Shown piece by piece: positions 1 through 10,981 of a DNA stretch of 64,000 nt. The position numbers and the translations under genes were made by a program. This DNA comes from Cokeromyces recurvatus (Eukaryota; Mucoromycota; Mucoromycetes; Mucorales; Mucoraceae): assembly GCF_025118155.1 (NCBI RefSeq), contig NW_026251406.1, positions 7,501 through 71,500 of the forward strand. The letters run 5' to 3'. Numbering within the stretch: the stretch's first letter is position 1; each line of letters starts with the position of its first letter. The notes under the pieces were generated by a model that worked only from the letters and a program-made list of their open reading frames with translations, searched no databases and had not been told where the DNA came from.

Positions 1-1551
1 AAATATAGTAAGAAAGACAAATGATATGTTACTAGCTTTAGCTGTCAATGAACCAGTGTAGCAACGTAGAGCCAAGGTTTTCAATTATATAGGGGAGGGG
101 CTTATCATAAAAATATATAATCTAAGTCATAGAGAATGGTACATATCTCAGGCCAGAGGATAATTCAGGTGGAACTATAATGTAATGGACGAGGCGGTTT
201 AACAGACAACTGATTCAATAGAAAAGATATTGGATCGGTAAATGAGAAAGGAAGATATAAATGATAATATATGTGTAGACAATAATTTAAATGAGATTTA
301 GTAAAGTAATCGGTTAGAATGATAAATACATGTTTGAGGTTCACTGTCTGGTAGCCATCTAGGATGCCAGAGGAAGTCACAGCTTTGTTCAATAGAAGAC
401 ATAGGTAATCAAAGGATAGGATCTATATCTAGCTACTTTAGGCTGTTTTTCTTTTTTCAGTAAAAAGATATATTTCTAAGCTCCTTATGGATTTTTTTAT
501 AATAGAATAAAGAGGCACTTTGTGCAGACTTTTTCTCCCATAGAATACTAAATAAAGAAGTACATACACATATATTATCTAAATTCAAAATGAAAAAAAA
601 AAAAAAAAAAAAAAAAACTGTCGATTAAAGAGAACAGTCACTAATGGCAGATCGTGTTTCAGTTTTACAAGTAAAGTTTCTTTTCGACTCAATGGAATTA
701 CGTAAAGATACTTTATTATAACTTCTATTGTCACATATTCAGACTCCTGACAAATATGTGCTCTAGTATTAAATACACCTAGATCGTCATACTTTCAAGC
801 AGCTTTGTCAGCAATTTTTTACATGATAGCTTTGCTTATCTTTATAGTGATATCAATTTAAACTTGATCTGAGCTTGTTGTCCTTCTTCGGAACAGTATT
901 CAATCCTTTGATTACCAATGAACCACATTGAGCGTAGTCACCCTCTTTTTTTTTTGGCTTTCTAGTGGCACTCTTTAGGCCGTGCCTTTATTATCCTTAC
1001 AATAACTTTACATGTATGCACTCTATCAAATAGTTCCATATGCATCATCAGTTTTAAATGTTATCTGATATTGTTAAGTCACTTTCCTTTTTTTTTAACC
1101 AGCTACAATTAGCTTCTCCTTGATTGGTTTGTTGACCCAACAATTTGTATCATTTCTGCATGAAACGGATTATTTATTTCATCAAATACTTCTTTCTGTC
1201 ATTGCTTATGTCAAACTGACATATTATTTGTTCTCATCATCTATTAATATACTCGTACTGTTTCTGATTCCTTCTTTTCTTCCTCTTGACTCTTATAAGG
1301 ATTTTAATACCTTCCTTTTTTTTTTTTTGAAAAACTAGCTAGAACAATTCAGCATAATAAAATCGCTATGTACTCATTGGGAGAAATTTTTATTTTCATT
1401 TTATCTTTTATTTTTTTTTTATTTTTTTATTTAATCCGTAGATCGAAGATAGCAGAGATAAACGGATTTTATGCATTCGTAATGATTAAAATAATAATAA
1501 TAAGAAAAAGAAAAAGAAAAAGAAAAAGAAAAAGAAAAATTGATGATAGGA
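1..1551. other. intergenic, no gene seen
   Basis: AT-rich sequence with many stops on both strands and only short open frames without recognisable domains. It contains a poly-A run near 594-617 and several poly-T runs. I see no tRNA, no repeat family and no coding exon that could be joined to a neighbour. The right edge is the 3' flank of the minus-strand quinone reductase. Confidence 0.5.
1504..1539. repeat. purine microsatellite (AAAAAG-type)
   Basis: About six copies of an AAAAAG-like unit end some 12 bp downstream of the stop codon of the minus-strand quinone reductase, so on the transcribed strand they form a pyrimidine tract in its 3' UTR. Confidence 0.8.
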
Positions 1552-2239
1552 TTAAATCGTCTTTCCTTTGACATAAGTACTAACAATTTTACCAAAATTC
1601 TCTCCTTGAGTATGAGCAACCTCAAGCTCCTTTTGAGTAGGTTCTCGACTACCATCACCGTTAGCAATTGTACCAGCACCGTAAGCTGATCCACCCACAA
1701 CTTCAGAGTTATCAAAAAGATGAGCACTAGCAAAACCAAATGGAACATAGATCATACCATGATGAGCGAAATAGGTTACAGTTGTTAACGCAGTCGTTTC
1801 TTGGCCACCATGTTGGGAGGCTGTACAGAAGAAGGTACCGGCAAACTTACCAGCGAGTGCACCCGTAGCCCAAAGTTTACCTGTAGCATCTAAAAGTGCT
1901 TTAAGCTGTGCAGGCATAGTACCAAAGCGAGTAGGGATACCGAATAAAATACCATCTGGCTCAGTTAAATGATCGACTGTCATGATGGGGATATTGGGTT
2001 TAGGAGGTGCATGCATCTTTTGTAGTATCTCTTCAGATAAAGTCTCGGGTACTTGGATAAGAGAATGGTTTAATAAATGATAAATAATATACATATATGC
2101 ATATATTCTTTTTAAAATTGTTACCTTGGAACATTTTTACGTTAATACCCTGTGATTCAAGTCCCTTTTGAATCTCTATGGCTAACTTGTAAATGTGATG
2201 ATAAAGTGTATAGATTACAATATAAACTGTAGCTGCCAT
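1552..2239 (-). CDS. WrbA/Pst2-type NAD(P)H:quinone oxidoreductase
   Basis: Flavodoxin-fold FMN enzyme of the WrbA/Pst2/Ycp4/Obr1 family, which reduces quinones by two electrons and limits oxidative stress. Exons (minus strand) are 2239-2125 and 2051-1552, with a 73-nt intron spliced in phase 1; joined length is 204 aa, the usual size for this family. The N-terminal strand and helix (VYIVIYTLYHH) form the flavin phosphate-binding region, shortened as in other fungal members. PTRFGTMPAQ and ASQHGGQE are the family FMN-loop motifs. The start is the first ATG and aligns with the start of the paralogue at 2568. The two genes are head-to-head and clearly paralogous; this one lacks the long C-terminal tail of its partner. 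Function is from family knowledge; the cellular role is inferred. Confidence 0.9.
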
Positions 2240-2567
2240 TTTATAATAAATATATATATATATATTTTTTTTTTAAAAAAAAAAAAGAGAGAAAAGAAAA
2301 GAAAATTAAGAGAAGAAAAAAAAATATTAACAAAACGTAAAAGAACAAAATAACTTTTTTTTCTAGTGTGTGTTAATTTAATATTTTTTTTTTTAAAACA
2401 TAACCATTTTGTATGTATATGTTTAAACATGATGTAATTTCCATTATTTTAACATGCTTTTGAAACAACAAAGACAAATAAAATCAGTATTTTATTTTAT
2501 TTTATTTTATATTTCTTCATTCTTTATTATTTTAAATATATATTGATACATATTACTTTTTAAAGCA
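2240..2567. promoter_or_regulatory. shared divergent promoter of the WrbA-like pair
   Basis: A 328-bp gap separates the two divergently transcribed quinone reductase paralogues. It is rich in A/T homopolymers, with a (TA)n stretch near 2250 and a TTTTA repeat near 2490-2510. Both upstream regions lie inside it, so co-regulation is possible. I cannot identify a specific operator. Confidence 0.4.
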
Positions 2568-3850
2568 ATGAACCAACCAGTAGTATATATTGTACTATAC
2601 TCGCTATATCATCACGTTTATACATTATCATTGTCCATCAAAGAAGGTAATATAGAGAGAAGGAGATAAAATAATGTATATGTCGTATGCTAAGTTAATC
2701 CATACCTTTTTTTTTTTTTATAGGATTGGAATCAGAAGGTGTTCATGTCAAGTTATTCCAAGTTTCAGAAACTCTTTCGGATACAATTCTTAATAAGATG
2801 CATGCGCCTAGCAAACCAGACATTCCTATCATTACAGTTGATCAACTCACAGAGCCTGATGGTCTCATTTTTGGCCTTCCTACTCGATTTGGTACCATGC
2901 CTGCACAAATGAAAAACTTCTTAGATGCGAGTGGTGCTATTTGGGCAAAAGGAGCCTTAGCAGGAAAATTTGCTGGTGCATTCTTCTCAACTGCCTCTCA
3001 ACATGGTGGACAAGAATCGACTGCTTGGGCTATCATTTCATATTTTGCCCATCAAGGTATGTTATATGTCCCCTTTGGTTATGCTCATCCTGCTCTCCAG
3101 AATAATGATGAAGTGATTGGTGGATCTGCTTATGGTGCAGGCACGATCACTGAGGGTGATGGTTCTCGTCAACCATCTCAATTTGAATTGACCATTGCTC
3201 ATAATCAAGGCAAAAACTTTGGTACTATCTTGCGCACATTTGTAAAGGGGAAGAGTTATAATATCTCGAATTCAACTACCCATTTACAAGCTCAATCCGC
3301 TGTTCTTGATACTGCTATACCAGCTGGTCATGGTCAAGCTACAAAACTTCAATCAACTAATGATGATGTTGTTCAAGTTGCTACTTCCGGTTCGACTCAG
3401 AGTGATGGTTCTCGTGCCGCTAATATAGGATCATATGATGGCAACGCTATTCCTTCTAATACGGCGTCAGGAGTTCCTGATACACCAGCCGGTAATGCTC
3501 CAGTTGGTACAGTAGGAGAAATTGATAAAGCGAATACTGCTGCTGCTGCTATGACTGCTCATGAACGTGATACTACTACTACTACTACTACTACGAATCT
3601 ATCGAAGAATGAACAGCAAAGACAAAATATAAATGATGATACTATAACAGCCCCTGCCACCACAACAGCAGAAGCTGATCCAACAAGCACTGCTGCTACT
3701 AATACAGAATTGCCATCTAATAATAACAAAGCAACGAAAACAGGCACTGAAGAAGGAATTACAAATACAAATGCCACTACTGCTACACCTACTAAAACCG
3801 AAAAGAAACCAAATAAATTAAAAAAATTAAAATGGTTCTGTTGCGGTTAA
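2568..3850 (+). CDS. WrbA/Pst2-type quinone reductase with long Ser/Thr/Ala-rich tail ending in a dicysteine
   Basis: Exons 2568-2646 and 2724-3850 give 401 aa. Residues 1 to about 200 are a complete WrbA-type flavodoxin domain, with PTRFGTMPAQ and ASQHGGQE motifs, closely matching the divergent neighbour. Residues from about 205 onward are a low-complexity, disordered-looking tail rich in Thr, Ala, Asn and Ser, with a run of eight Thr. The tail ends in a basic patch (KKPNKLKKLKW) followed by FCCG. Cys pairs next to basic residues at a C-terminus are typical of S-acylated membrane anchors. The yeast relatives Ycp4 and Rfs1 sit at plasma-membrane eisosomes, so peripheral membrane targeting is a reasonable inference. 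The first exon is only 26 codons; the ATG is fixed by alignment with the paralogue. Confidence 0.88.
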
Positions 3851-4561
3851 TGACAGACCTTTTTTTTTTAGATATTATTTTACAATTAGTTTTTTTTTTT
3901 TTTTTTTTTTTTACAATATATAATCTTATGAAATAAATAAATACATTTTTTATACTCCTTTTAAATCTTTTAAGTTTTTGTTTAATAGAAAGTTCAGTCT
4001 GATTCTTATATTAGAAGAAAAAAAAAGCACGTTATATCAATATATAAAAGAAAAGAGAGGAAAGGTAAAGTATAATATTCGGTTTATTTATTTATTTTTT
4101 GCTTTATGGCTGTAGTTTTTATCTTTTCATTTTTAGGCCAAAATAAAGTAAATTATCTATTAGAAATAAAAGCTATTAAATAGATTTTTCTTTTAACATA
4201 TTCCTTGTTATATAACTTAAAGCTTGGTAAGCAGAAGAAAACGATATAAATTCTCTTAACAAACACAACAAAGGCAAAAGTTCATTGTTGAGGGGGGGGA
4301 AGGAAAGTAATAGTGTTGTCCTAGATACTTTTTTTTTTATTTTCCGCTGTGCTTTATAAGATTCTGTGCCATTTCTTAAATGTAACTCCGTATGTGTAAA
4401 GTGTGGGAATTATATTCTTTTTTTTTTTTATTGCAGGAGATATGACAAAGAGTCAAGTTCTTCTCCGTTCTAAAAACTTTCCCATTATGAATATATATAA
4501 AGTGAACAGTATATAATTTTTTTCTCTCTCTCTTTTTCTTTTTTTTACAACAATTCCACAC
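3851..4561. other. intergenic, no gene seen
   Basis: Region between the tailed quinone reductase and the enoyl-CoA hydratase. It has long poly-T runs (3891-3912) that probably include the 3' UTR of the upstream gene, and a pyrimidine-rich stretch just before the hydratase start. No conserved coding exon is visible on either strand. Confidence 0.5.
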
Positions 4562-5958
4562 ATGCTTAAAAACTTCATTAGCCCTTGCATCATCAGACCT
4601 TTATCTGCTAATAGGTCGATTACCAAAAGAGCTTTTTCTACTACTTTTGTTAAAAGACGTAAGTGATTAATACTAAAGAATATACAAATATATACATGTA
4701 TACTTAGAAAAAAAAACGCGTTTTATATATAGAGGAGATTACTAGTTCTAGCAACAGTAAACAGTATGAATTTATTCTTACAGAGACAAGAGGTCAAGTT
4801 GGCCTTATCACTTTGAATCGTCCAAAGGCATTAAATGCTTTATGCAGTGATTTGTTTACTGAAATTAATGATGCTCTTCGCTCTTATGACAAAAATGATG
4901 GCATTGGTGCTGTTGTCCTTACGGGCTCAAAGAAGGCATTTGCTGGTAAATATATGTGTATAAGCTTTTTTTTTTTTTTACCCCACAAAGTTAATTATAT
5001 TTATTTACATTTTTAGCCGGAGCTGATATTAAGGAAATGAAGGATAACACTTTTGTTGATACTTACAAGAATAACTTCTTGGGTCATTGGGCTGAAATGA
5101 CAGAAATTAAAAAACCTATTATTGCTGCTGTTAATGGTTATGCTGTAATTATTATTTTTTTTTTTTTTTTACTCTAATAATCTTCTAACCTTATATAATA
5201 ATATTTAGTTGGGTGGTGGTTGTGAATTAGCTATGATGTGTGATGTAAGTAATATAATCGATATTGTACAACTTTAGATATAAGTATGTTTATAAATAAT
5301 CCTTTATGATTATAGATTATTTATGCCGGTGATAAAGCTGTCTTTGGTCAACCTGAGATTAAGTTAGGTATCATTCCTGGCGCAGGTGGTACACAACGTC
5401 TTGTAAAAGCTGTTGGTAAATCTAAGGCAATGGAAATGATTTTGACTGGTAATGTTAATTTAAATGCTGCCGAGGCTCTTAACTTGGGTAAGTTATATTA
5501 CTATAATTGAAAAGAAAAAAGAAAGAAAGAAAGAAAGAAAGAAAATAAACGAAATTTATTTATAAATTATGTAGGTCTTGTCAGTAAGGTTATTCCCGCT
5601 GATGAACTTGTTGATGAAGCTATCAAGACTGCCTCTGTTATTGCCAGTATGAGCCAACCTTCTGTTCAAATGGCTAAAGAAGCTATAAACAAATGTTAGT
5701 TCACAATGTGTATTCACATAATATATATGTATGTATTTTTAATTTATTTTTTTTAATATTATAGCTTTTGAGGTTTCTCTTAGTGCTGGTTTACGTTGGG
5801 AACGTGTCTTGTTTCAAGCTCTCTTTGGAACTGTAAGTTAAAATAAAGAATTTTTGAAGTTTACTAAACTAAACTAAACTAAATAATAATAGGCTGACCA
5901 AAAAGAAGGCATGTCCGCTTTTGTTGAAAAGAGAGCTGCTAACTTTACTCATAAATAA
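4562..5958 (+). CDS. mitochondrial enoyl-CoA hydratase (ECHS1-type crotonase)
   Basis: Eight exons: 4562-4658, 4784-4945, 5017-5144, 5209-5244, 5316-5487, 5575-5694, 5765-5832 and 5893-5958; 282 aa. It hydrates 2-trans-enoyl-CoA to 3-hydroxyacyl-CoA in fatty-acid and branched-chain amino-acid breakdown. The N-terminus is basic, Ser/Thr-rich and acid-free ([18 protein letters not shown]), a good mitochondrial presequence. Crotonase signatures are present: the oxyanion-hole segments [11 protein letters not shown] and [11 protein letters not shown], the latter with the first catalytic Glu, and [20 protein letters not shown] with the second catalytic Glu. The fold is complete to the C-terminal helix. 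One exon is only 36 nt. All splice phases agree, and no frame defect was found. Confidence 0.95.
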
Positions 5959-6338
5959 GCTTCAATATTCTATTCTCAAACCTTCTTTTATCTTTTATTC
6001 CTTCCCTATTGATGAATTGAAAAAAAAAGGGGGGATAATACAATAATAAAAAGTTCTTCGATTGGTAATATTTTTGTGTTGATGTAAAGCATATAGACTT
6101 CTTCTATAAACATAAAATTTAAATTATAATAGTGCTTACTTTGTCTATAATAAGCATAAACATAAAATAGAAAACCTTTTTAACTATGTTCAGTAGCAAC
6201 TGAAAAATAATTTTATTTATATTTTCTTTGAATAGTACTTTTGAAAGCATCCTATATAACTATTAATATCCCATGAAACTGCCGTGGTTTAATTTGATAT
6301 AGAAATAAACAAACATTTGTCTATTACAACCAGCAAAT

Positions 6339-6371
<33 letters not shown>

Positions 6372-6860
6372 AAAAAAAAGTGAAAACATATACACATAAA
6401 CATATTAAAAGAAATGTTATAAATATAAACGCTTTATTGACAAATAGAAATAACTTATCATGTTGCGCTTAACCTTGTAGTAATAATAATAGTTATATAG
6501 GTCTTAATTACTTACGTTTGCTATTTAAGTATATATAATATACAGTAAAATAATATCAATAAGAACCTGAAGAAAAAATTTAAAGATATCACCTAATATA
6601 GTTCAGTGCGTCGTGCTATTTTGAAACTGTACTACTTGGAAATAATTTAAATATTTTATTTTTTGATAAAACAAATAAAATGGTCTTTTTTTTTCTCCTC
6701 TCGTTTACTAAATAATAAGTTAAGTAATATAGGAACTTTGGAATCAACACACGACATATGTAATGGCTATATCAAAGTATGATAACGTATTGATCTGAAG
6801 CAAATGAAAAAACAAAGCAAATATTATTCTTAAAGAAGAAAATAAAAAAAAGAAAAGGAA
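5959..6860. other. intergenic, no gene seen
   Basis: AT-rich spacer with a long poly-A run (about 6340-6379). No open frame with recognisable domains and no RNA gene other than the tRNA at its right edge. Confidence 0.5.
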
Positions 6861-6933
6861 AGCCCAACGGGGGGCTCGAACCCCCAACCTTGAGATTAAG
6901 AGTCTCACGCTCTACCGATTGAGCTAGCTAGGC
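6861..6933 (-). tRNA. tRNA-Lys (anticodon CUU)
   Basis: On the minus strand a 73-nt cloverleaf can be drawn without gaps. The 7-bp acceptor stem is GCCTAGC/GTTGGGC with G-T pairs, and the discriminator base is T. The D arm is GCTC/GAGC. The anticodon stem is TGAGA/TCTCA with loop CTCTTAA, giving anticodon CUU. A 5-nt variable loop and the T arm GGGGG-TTCGAGC-CCCCC complete it. There is no intron. A T-rich stretch follows downstream on the transcribed strand, as expected for a Pol III terminator. A and B boxes are the internal D- and T-arm sequences. Confidence 0.95.
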
Positions 6934-8432
6934 TCCTTGTTGATTTTGAATTCATTCACATAAATATATATTCAAAATTTAATCAAAAGTCACGTGACTT
7001 TTACAAAATATTTTATTTTGATTGGACAGCTGTTTTAGAATTTATGTTGAAAATCCGTTATTGACTTTGAAATAATTCAGGAGTTAATGATCATGACGGA
7101 GAGTTTTTTTTTCTTTTGTTGAAAAGAAGAGTATAATAGGTAGATATATATTAATCCTCATTACATTATTGTAGAAAGAATATTTCTATTGATATTTTAT
7201 AATCGTTTATTATTAATCCCTTTGTTAGTTGATATATGTTATTAATGCCTAATACATATTGTGTTATAATGTGAAGTCGTATTTATATGTAATTGTAAGA
7301 AACATCTTGAACTGTGCAGATGGTAATCTTTGTTATTAGTGTAATAGTATATATTAAAAGTGATAAAAGTATATAAAAAAAACTAAAGAGACCAGAATTA
7401 ACTTATATATTATTATTATTAATTGGAAAAAATTTCTTTTAATATCTTGTATTCTAAGTTTGTTAACATGATGACAATTATTATATATTAGATGACATCT
7501 AATCATGTATAACTTATTCCTTAGCTTTAATATACATTTTCTTTATTCTAGTAGAGCAAACTGGCTAATAGTTATTCATACATTGTTAAGCATGTTTTTA
7601 AGTTTACATTAATAATTGTTTCGAATGACTACTGATTTAAATAGGTATAATTTATCGTATTTTATTAGTATATTCTACTATTATGTGCATATATTCATTT
7701 ATTCTATATATTGTAAATACGCATTTATTATAGATTTTATTTTAATAGCATTAATTGTAGCAACTATTACAGTTCTTTGTATACCAAATAAAAGTATTGT
7801 TAATTATATAAATACTTATATTTTAGTAAGTCATCACTTTGAACTTATTTTAAATATATAGCATAATAACGATATACTATATCAGATTAGTAATAAAAGA
7901 TAAGTTCATAATTTATTATTTTATTGAAGATACTTTTATTTCGATATCCTATGTATTATAAAACTTACTTAAGTATATTAAGTCTAAATATATTGATCAT
8001 TAAAAAAGAAATACATACAGTAGTATACTTCCTTAAAAAAAAAGTATATAAAACTAACTTAAAATCTTTAAATAAATAAATGTAGCTTATATTAAATGCA
8101 TGTATTTAGTTTCTGATTATAGCTAAAATCATTGCTATAAAATTAATTACTCTTTAGAAAGATACACACTATTACAATATAGAAAACAAAAGTATATCCA
8201 TTATTCAGAAAAAAAAAAAAAAACTGTTTAATTACAAATTAAGCCTCAGAAATCAGCCAATAAAGTAAAATAATTCAATTGTGGGGTAGCGCTACTATCG
8301 TCGTGACGTAAAATTTAGCATACTGCTTAAGCAGGGTGAGGGGGATTTTTTTCTTATTAACCACTAAGAGTTTGACTATTATTTTTTTCTTATTTCTTTC
8401 AGACTTACATTAACCTAAAGAAAAATAAGGCC
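6934..8432. other. intergenic, no gene seen
   Basis: A long AT-rich spacer. The only longer frame (81 codons at 7616) is hydrophobic, of random composition and without a domain, so I do not call it. A CACGTG hexamer lies at about 6992-6997 and a TGACGTAA (CRE-like) octamer at about 8303, roughly 130 bp upstream of the NDUFA5 gene. Both are weak single-site observations. Confidence 0.5.
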
Positions 8433-8532
8433 ATGTTTTTCTCCCGCACACTCTTCCAAGGCATTACTAAGGTTTGAGGCATTTCACTTTTTGTAATATT
8501 TCATAATTGTAAATTCATTATTATTATTGTTA

Positions 8533-8571
<39 letters not shown>

Positions 8572-8917
8572 CGATTAGGTTACAACAGGAATTACTGGTA
8601 TTCCCGTTCATAAAAACCCTCGTCCTCATTTGATCCAAACCTATAATGCCACATTAGAAGCATTGACCCGTATTCCCGCAACAGCAGTTTATCGACAAGC
8701 TACAGAAGCTTTAACAAAACAGCGTTTAGCTATTGTTGAATCAACCGAACAAGTTGAAGAAATCGAAACTAAGATTGATGTTGGTCAAATTGAAGAAATC
8801 ATTATGCAAGCCGAGGATGAATTAAAGTTAGTTGGTAAGATGGAAGAATGGAAAGCTTGGGAACCACTTGAAACTCCTATTCCTAAGGGTCAATGGGTTT
8901 ATCCTACTAAGGAATAA
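8433..8917 (+). CDS. complex I subunit NDUFA5/B13 (ETC complex I subunit family)
   Basis: Exons 8433-8471 and 8579-8917 give 125 aa. Short accessory subunit of the matrix arm of mitochondrial NADH:ubiquinone oxidoreductase. The first exon encodes a presequence-like N-terminus (MFFSRTLFQGITK). The mature part has the family hallmark segment TGIPVHKNPRP, then LEALTRIPATAVYRQA, a helical acidic middle with EEIIMQAEDEL, and the C-terminal W-rich end LEEPLETPIP-like segment WKAWEPLETPIPKGQW. The intron carries a run of about 40 T just before its acceptor. Length and order match NDUFA5 homologues. Complex I biology recurs in this window (CIA30 at 16952, an NDUFA4-like pseudogene at 30732). Confidence 0.92.
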
Positions 8918-9488
8918 ATGTTGACTAATATACATTTGTGGAGAACATCTATTCACCTTACACACACACAGACACATACGTACGACACTCATATACAGTT
9001 GGATAATCATTTCCATTTTTCTTTTATTCTACACGTTATTATTAAAAAAGGATATTTTATTTTATTTATTTAATATAGATTTGACATTAAAACTAAATAA
9101 GAATATATTATACTCAGAATAGATATAATAAGTGATATACACATATATGTGGGTGTAAACGGGCTAAAGACGTGCTATACACTATAACTGTTAAATAAAT
9201 GCTTTATACCTTTTTCTTAAAATAATATTGCACTCTAGAAATCAATAATGTTGTATTTACTTAAAAAAAAATATTTATACATAAAATATGCCGTACCTTT
9301 GGAACAGTTAATATAAACTTTTGATGTACATTGAGGACCTTCATACTTAAAGAATTAACACCGTGTACCAACTATGTAATTAGAAACACAGAGTTAAAAA
9401 AAAAAAGAGTACATATATAATCAAGTGTAGTCTTTATATTGTGTTGTGTAAATTTTAAGAATTTGTATACATGAATGCATTTTTGTAA
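8918..9488. other. intergenic between convergent genes
   Basis: 3' flanks of NDUFA5 (plus strand) and STN1 (minus strand), with a (CA)n-like stretch near 8960. No gene seen. Confidence 0.5.
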
Positions 9489-10867
9489 TTAGAAAATTAA
9501 GTCGTATTTATCATTATCCAGCATACAAATAATACTGTTTTCAGTCAACAAATCTAAAATTTCATTCACTTTGGTTTCCTTCTGACATAAATTTCGATAG
9601 TATTCATTTTCGGATACTTTTATTCTTATGTATTCTTTGAATATACCAGCTTATAACAGTATATAAATCAATATAGTTTGTATAACAAAATCTATAATAT
9701 AAAAGCTTACCAGAACCATCTCCTATTTGCTTTGCTTCTTTCATAATATTGATGATAACTTGTGCTAAATGCTTATTATCAACCAATCTATAAACCATAT
9801 TTCTTCCATAGACTTCGATTATACAACCAATGTTCACCAAACTTTGTATATTTTCATTGAAGAATGTTGTAATTTCAGCTTCTATTGGTTCATTTCCATT
9901 AGTCTATGCAAATACAAGGAAGAATCAATTAATAGGTCTTTTTTTTTTCCTTTCTTTTCTGATTGTACTTCAGCTTTAATAGCATGTTTAGCCAATTTAA
10001 TTAATTCAGGTGTATCCCTATAGGTATTTGGCGTAAACAGGTCTGAATCTCTTTCTTTTATTTTTTGTAGAAGAGCTCGTTGAAAGATTTCTCTTTCGTT
10101 ACTTTTGAATCCTTCACTTCTTCTAATAGCAATTATCGGTGTATTTTCGTATTCATCTTCACTTTCGTCAGTGTCAATAGCTTGTTCAGGCAAATTAAAC
10201 CCTTTCTTATGTTCTCTTGAGTCACGAATGGTTTGAATGTAATGCAGGAGTTCCATATTTGGGTCTTCTACTGGATCTGTGCAGTATAGAGTTAGTATTT
10301 GCACAACATAAATATAGCATTTGGCATACACATAGCTCTCGCTTTGATTTGTCGTTTATTGCTTCTAGCTGTAATAATATCCCCAAAGGCTCGTGCAATG
10401 TCTCCTATTTCAAATATTGGCTTTAATTCAATATCACCTGTTTGTTCATCATCTGGTGCAAAGCATTCTATTATGGCTGTACCGTCATCCACTAATATAC
10501 ATGATTAACAATCTCGATTCATATGACTATAGAGAGAAAAAAATAAAATAAAATAAAATAAAAAACCTAAATAATAATATCTTGATCCATATTTTTCAAA
10601 TCCAACAATGATTCCATAAACATCTGCCTTGTGAATAAAATGATCATGCAATTTAAATACTTCTATAAAACTGTTACTTTTTCACATTTTGTATAAAATA
10701 TATATATTATTCTCACCAAATGGCTGTGTTTGTACTCGTTTTATTTCATGAATATCTTTTATAAATAGTCTAACATTAGAATTGAAAAGAGGATCTTGTC
10801 TTAATCGCTTAATGTCCATGTTAAGTAATAAAGACCTTTGATAGTAAATATCCAAATTGGAATTCAT
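9489..10867 (-). CDS. STN1: CST telomere-capping complex subunit Stn1 (OB-fold plus winged helix)
   Basis: Six exons on the minus strand: 10867-10717, 10662-10567, 10491-10330, 10276-9969, 9903-9711 and 9649-9489; 356 aa with all phases consistent. Stn1 binds telomeric single-stranded DNA with Ten1 and recruits Pol-alpha primase. The N-terminal OB fold has FGEVFKLHDHFIHKADVYG, then GIIVGFEKYGSRYYYLVDDG and TAIIECF; the IVG...Y.VDDGT pattern is diagnostic of Stn1. After the OB fold comes an acidic linker (DTDESEDEYEN). The C-terminal part from about residue 240 (TTFFNENIQSLVNIGCIIEV to the end) has the predicted winged-helix pattern. No Ten1 or Ctc1 is in the window. It shares a short divergent promoter with DPH2. 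An alternative is another RPA2-like OB protein, which I consider less likely. Confidence 0.82.
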
Positions 10868-10981
10868 GTAAATATAAAGGACAGTCACTTAAAACTTTTA
10901 TTTTATTTTATTTTATTTTATTTTATTTTATTTTTTTTTTGTCTGAAAGGAAAACATATTTCTTTTTCCTAATATTAATAA
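10868..10981. promoter_or_regulatory. 114-bp divergent promoter STN1/DPH2 with ATTTT array
   Basis: The start codons of STN1 (minus) and DPH2 (plus) are 114 bp apart. Most of the gap is a tandem TTTTA pentamer array (about 10893-10930) followed by a T run, which would exclude nucleosomes and may serve as a bidirectional poly(dA:dT) promoter element. Confidence 0.5.

Noticed and set aside
1120..1571. Several 60-110 codon frames on both strands before the first gene
   Set aside because: Low-complexity translations of T-rich and AAAAAG repeat sequence, or antisense of the quinone reductase.
7616..7861. 81-codon hydrophobic frame
   Set aside because: AT-biased composition alone gives such Ile/Tyr-rich frames; no domain, no splice context.
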